DNA of 64,000 nt from Ktedonobacter racemifer DSM 44963. GTDB taxonomy: Bacteria; Chloroflexota; Ktedonobacteria; Ktedonobacterales; Ktedonobacteraceae. The notes beneath the pieces are model-generated. The model saw nothing but the letters and a program-made list of their open reading frames with translations, did no database searches and had not been told where the DNA came from. How positions within the stretch are numbered: position 1 is the first letter of the stretch; each line of letters begins with the position of its first letter. The DNA lies in contig NZ_ADVG01000002.1 in assembly GCF_000178855.1 (NCBI RefSeq), positions 1,674,001 to 1,738,000 on the forward strand. The letters run 5' to 3'. This document shows, in pieces, positions 61,557-64,000 of the stretch. The translations under genes and the position numbers were made by a program.

Positions 61557-63167
61557 GTGAATGCAAGACAAATCTGGCAAACTGCAATAGAACGCTTACA
61601 GGAGCGAGTACAGCCTAATACCTTTACCACCTGGTTCCAGGGCACCTCCGCTGACTCCTTTCAAGATGGGATCTTCGTCGTCAGTGTCTCCTCGACCTTT
61701 GTCAAAACCCATCTCGAGCGTCGCTTCACCAGCCTGATCCGCACCATTCTCACCGACATCACGGGAATGGAGGTCGAGGTCCAGTTTGTCGTTTCCCGCG
61801 ATAAGACCACACCAGAGCAATCCGGAGAGCCTCTCTTTTCGCCCCCCAAGCGTCCTTCGCGCTTGGGACGAACACGTACATCGCCCGCGCAGCATGTACG
61901 TCGCCTGGCGGAGTCCGCGGCCGCCGTGGCGAAGAAGTCTAAGGCATCGCTCCCCTTTCAAACCCTTGGCTTAAATCGGGAAGGTACGCTAAAAGCAGAA
62001 ACCCCGCCCGGAGAGTATCCCGCGTTTCCACCACCTCCAGGCTCCGGATCTGAGGGCGAGTCAGAGCGCCCGGCGGGCTACAACAATCCAGCCAGGCCCA
62101 TTGCCGTTCCACCGGTGATTACCTTTGGGACAGGTGGACAACTCAACTCACGCTATACCTTTGATGCCTTTATCGTAGGCAAATCAAATCAACTGGCGCA
62201 TGCTGCCTCCCTGGCCGCTTCAGAGAATCCCGGGCGCATCTATAATCCGCTTTTCCTCTACGGCGGCGTGGGCCTGGGCAAAACCCACCTGCTACACGCG
62301 GTGGGACATGAGGGCGAGGTCAAAGGGCTGACTGTGCTTTATGTCACCTCGGAGAAATTTACCAACGAAATCATTAACGCTATTCGCTATCAGAAAACCG
62401 AGGAGTTTCGCGCCAAGTATCGTCAGATTGATATCTTGCTAGTCGACGACATTCAGTTTATCGCAGGCAAAGAGTCAACCGAAGAAGAGTTCTTTCATAC
62501 CTTCAATTCGCTCCACAACGCCAATAAACAAATCGTGGTCACCAGCGACCGGCCGCCCAAAGCCATACATAGCCTGCAAGATCGCCTGCGCTCCCGCTTT
62601 GAATGGGGACTGCTGGCAGATGTACAACCACCAGAGTATGAGCATCGCCTGGCCATCTTACGCTCAAAAACCGATCTTCTGCACTTCTCGGTTCCCAGTG
62701 CTGTTGTTGAATATGTGGCACGGCCAGAGTGCAGCAGTGTACGTGAACTGGAGGGGGCACTCAACCGCGTTATCGCCTACGCGACCCTGCATAACGCGCC
62801 GATCACCGTGCAACTAGCCACCGACGCCCTGGAAAATATTTATAGCGATAAAAAACCATCTGCCGCTACCAAGTTAAGCGTCTCCGAGGTCATTGATGGT
62901 GTCTGCCGCTATTATAATGTGGAGGCCGAACGTATCCGGGGAAAGCAACGCGACCGTGATATCGCCTGGCCGCGCCAGGTCGCGATGTATCTTATGCGTG
63001 AAGAGACCACGGCCTCGCTACAACAGATCGGTGCGGAACTGGGAGGGCGCGACCATACCACGATCATGCACGGCTGGGAGAAGGTACAGGGCGAGATGCG
63101 CCAGAGCGACCGTGTCCGACATGAAATCGCGACTGTCCTGGAGTCGCTCCACTCAAAACCCTACTAA
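61557..63167 (+). CDS. dnaA: Chromosomal replication initiator protein DnaA
   Basis: AAA+ protein that unwinds the origin; 536 residues, a little longer than usual because of the linker. Domain I: IWQTAIERLQERVQPNTFTT and ISxxxFxT-like FQGTSADSF. Domain II: a long Pro/Ser-rich linker to about residue 185. Domain III: the entry TFDAFIVGKSNQLAHAASLA, Walker A LYGGVGLGKTHLLHAV and Walker B DILLVDDIQFIAGKE, then TSDRPPKAI and RLRSRFEWGLLADVQPP. Domain IV: RDRDIAWPRQVAMYLMREET and the DNA-binding motif GGRDHTTIMHGWEKV. Start GTG 61557 follows GGGAG by nine bases. dnaN does not follow. Confidence 0.97.
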   Translation: MNARQIWQTAIERLQERVQPNTFTTWFQGTSADSFQDGIFVVSVSSTFVKTHLERRFTSLIRTILTDITGMEVEVQFVVSRDKTTPEQSGEPLFSPPKRPSRLGRTRTSPAQHVRRLAESAAAVAKKSKASLPFQTLGLNREGTLKAETPPGEYPAFPPPPGSGSEGESERPAGYNNPARPIAVPPVITFGTGGQLNSRYTFDAFIVGKSNQLAHAASLAASENPGRIYNPLFLYGGVGLGKTHLLHAVGHEGEVKGLTVLYVTSEKFTNEIINAIRYQKTEEFRAKYRQIDILLVDDIQFIAGKESTEEEFFHTFNSLHNANKQIVVTSDRPPKAIHSLQDRLRSRFEWGLLADVQPPEYEHRLAILRSKTDLLHFSVPSAVVEYVARPECSSVRELEGALNRVIAYATLHNAPITVQLATDALENIYSDKKPSAATKLSVSEVIDGVCRYYNVEAERIRGKQRDRDIAWPRQVAMYLMREETTASLQQIGAELGGRDHTTIMHGWEKVQGEMRQSDRVRHEIATVLESLHSKPY

Positions 63168-63316
63168 GCTGCCCAGCCCTCTCTCTTGGCGGCACTCCTG
63201 GAATATTATACTATTTGATAGTGGATGCACAGCAACTAAGGACACTAATCGGTTACACTAGCGCTTGACGTGCCAGCACCAGGCGCATGGAGAGATCCAG
63301 GGAGAACACGAGACGT

Positions 63317-63907
63317 ATGCAACAACAGCAACAGCAACCTGGCAGCTATGATCTGCTAGCAGTCTTCACCGATGAGGAGAAAGCAGATGCCGCGAGCGCA
63401 AAATTGCGCAAAGAGGGCTTTAGCCTTGACGAGGTCTTTCAGCTTGAAGAAGGAATGGTAGGGCAGGGGCAATTCCGTGAGCATGGACCCAACCAGGCCC
63501 GCAGCGACTATTTTCTGCGTACGCAGAAGACCGGCCCCAAACCAATCTACATTATCCTCTTCGCAGTGATCTTTGGCGCGATTCTGGGTGTGCTTGCGCT
63601 CGTAGCGAGCTCTGCACTCCCCCATATTCTGCCAGAGCCCACCACGCTTATTGTAGGAGCGTTAATCGGTATCATCCTGGGAGCCAGCACTGGTACCTTT
63701 ACCCGGCGTAGGGTACGCGGTGCTATTGGCCAGGATGTCACCAAACAGACCGCGAGCAAAGAGCAACCCGTGCGTAGCAGTAAAGGCGCGCTTAATGTAG
63801 TGGCCCTGCGCCTGCCCGATAGTGAAAATATCAGTCGCAAGTCGCGCGCACGAGCCATCCTCCTCAACAGCGGAGGTAAGATCGACCGCAGCGTCGGTCG
63901 CCGCTAA
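63317..63907 (+). CDS. Small membrane protein, glycine-zipper type, function unknown
   Basis: 196 residues. The first part (SYDLLAVFTDEEKADAASAK, LRKEGFSLDEVFQLEEG) resembles the N-terminal alpha/beta domain of 'general stress' or DUF1269-like proteins. Two hydrophobic helices follow (IYIILFAVIFGAILGVLALV and TLIVGALIGIILGASTGTFT), the second with glycine-zipper spacing, and a soluble tail (NVVALRLPDSENISRKSRAR, AILLNSGG). ATG 63317 is favoured for its Gln-rich start, with GGGAG 13 bases upstream; an ATG at 63287 is possible. It follows dnaA by 149 bp on the same strand and is closed by a 28-bp hairpin. No family is named with certainty. Confidence 0.65.
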   Translation: MQQQQQQPGSYDLLAVFTDEEKADAASAKLRKEGFSLDEVFQLEEGMVGQGQFREHGPNQARSDYFLRTQKTGPKPIYIILFAVIFGAILGVLALVASSALPHILPEPTTLIVGALIGIILGASTGTFTRRRVRGAIGQDVTKQTASKEQPVRSSKGALNVVALRLPDSENISRKSRARAILLNSGGKIDRSVGRR

Positions 63908-63913
63908 CAGACA

Positions 63914-63975
63914 GAGAAAAGAAATGTGGGGTGATGGGTGCTGCACTGCACCCATCACCCCACATTTCTTTTCTC
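63914..63975. terminator. 28-bp perfect stem-loop at the window end
   Basis: Arms 63914-63941 and 63948-63975 with a 6-base loop, starting 6 bp past the last gene. The right arm ends in TTTCTTTTCTC, so this hairpin does have a pyrimidine-rich tail. Confidence 0.82.
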
Positions 63976-64000
63976 CCCAAACCCGAAATTTGTCGGCAGG

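Overview
The window looks like chromosomal DNA of a spore-forming, filamentous member of the Chloroflexota, most likely class Ktedonobacteria. This is inferred, not proven. The base composition is moderately GC-rich. Many proteins combine zinc-ribbon, FHA, receiver-like, kinase-like or HTH-GAF modules with long Pro/Gln/Ser-rich linkers. A complete prkA-yhbH-spoVR cluster, typical of sporulating and stress-adapted bacteria, is present. No tRNA, rRNA or CRISPR array was recognised.

Region 1 (1-9832) is an amino-sugar uptake and catabolism locus. It holds an ABC transporter (two permeases and a family-5 binding lipoprotein), a SIS-type glucosamine-6-phosphate deaminase/isomerase, NagA, a GntR/HutC regulator, a BadF-type amino-sugar kinase and a second SIS protein. 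Two identical 21-bp sites resembling the DasR/NagR operator lie between the transporter and the SIS gene, so the regulator probably controls both. A 230-bp MITE with Tn5-like ends and a 10-bp target duplication sits upstream of the second SIS gene.

Region 2 (10.3-32 kb) carries a DUF1206 membrane protein, a zinc-ribbon/BACON-like surface protein, two acyl-CoA synthetases around an HTH-GAF regulator, a receiver-histidine kinase hybrid, the pyruvate dehydrogenase operon (pdhA-pdhB-pdhC, no E3), a holin-like protein, a DUF4870 protein, a predicted pseudokinase, an aldehyde dehydrogenase and an APH-type phosphotransferase.

Region 3 (32-46 kb) is more accessory. It has a secreted S53 (sedolisin) protease, a complete insertion sequence (34644-36142) with a 5-bp target duplication, an Old Yellow Enzyme, an ECF sigma factor with a SnoaL-like tail, an SDR enzyme, a RibD/DHFR-like reductase, an AAC(3)-type acetyltransferase, a D-2-hydroxyacid dehydrogenase, a large membrane protein and a sulfite-oxidase-like enzyme.

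Region 4 (46-64 kb) holds the prkA-yhbH-spoVR cluster, in which spoVR is split by a 409-residue intein. It is followed by a SAM hydroxide adenosyltransferase, a receiver-like protein with C-terminal repeats, a MurA with Asp in place of the fosfomycin-target Cys, a CrtI-like oxidoreductase, an FHA protein and dnaA (without dnaN next to it).

Across the window almost every gene end is followed by a long, often perfect inverted repeat (arms of 16-45 bp), mostly without a T-run. Some share sequence with each other, and two lie between divergent genes where a terminator is not expected. A second family of about 50-bp REP-like palindromes occurs three times. These repeats are the most unusual overall feature of the window.
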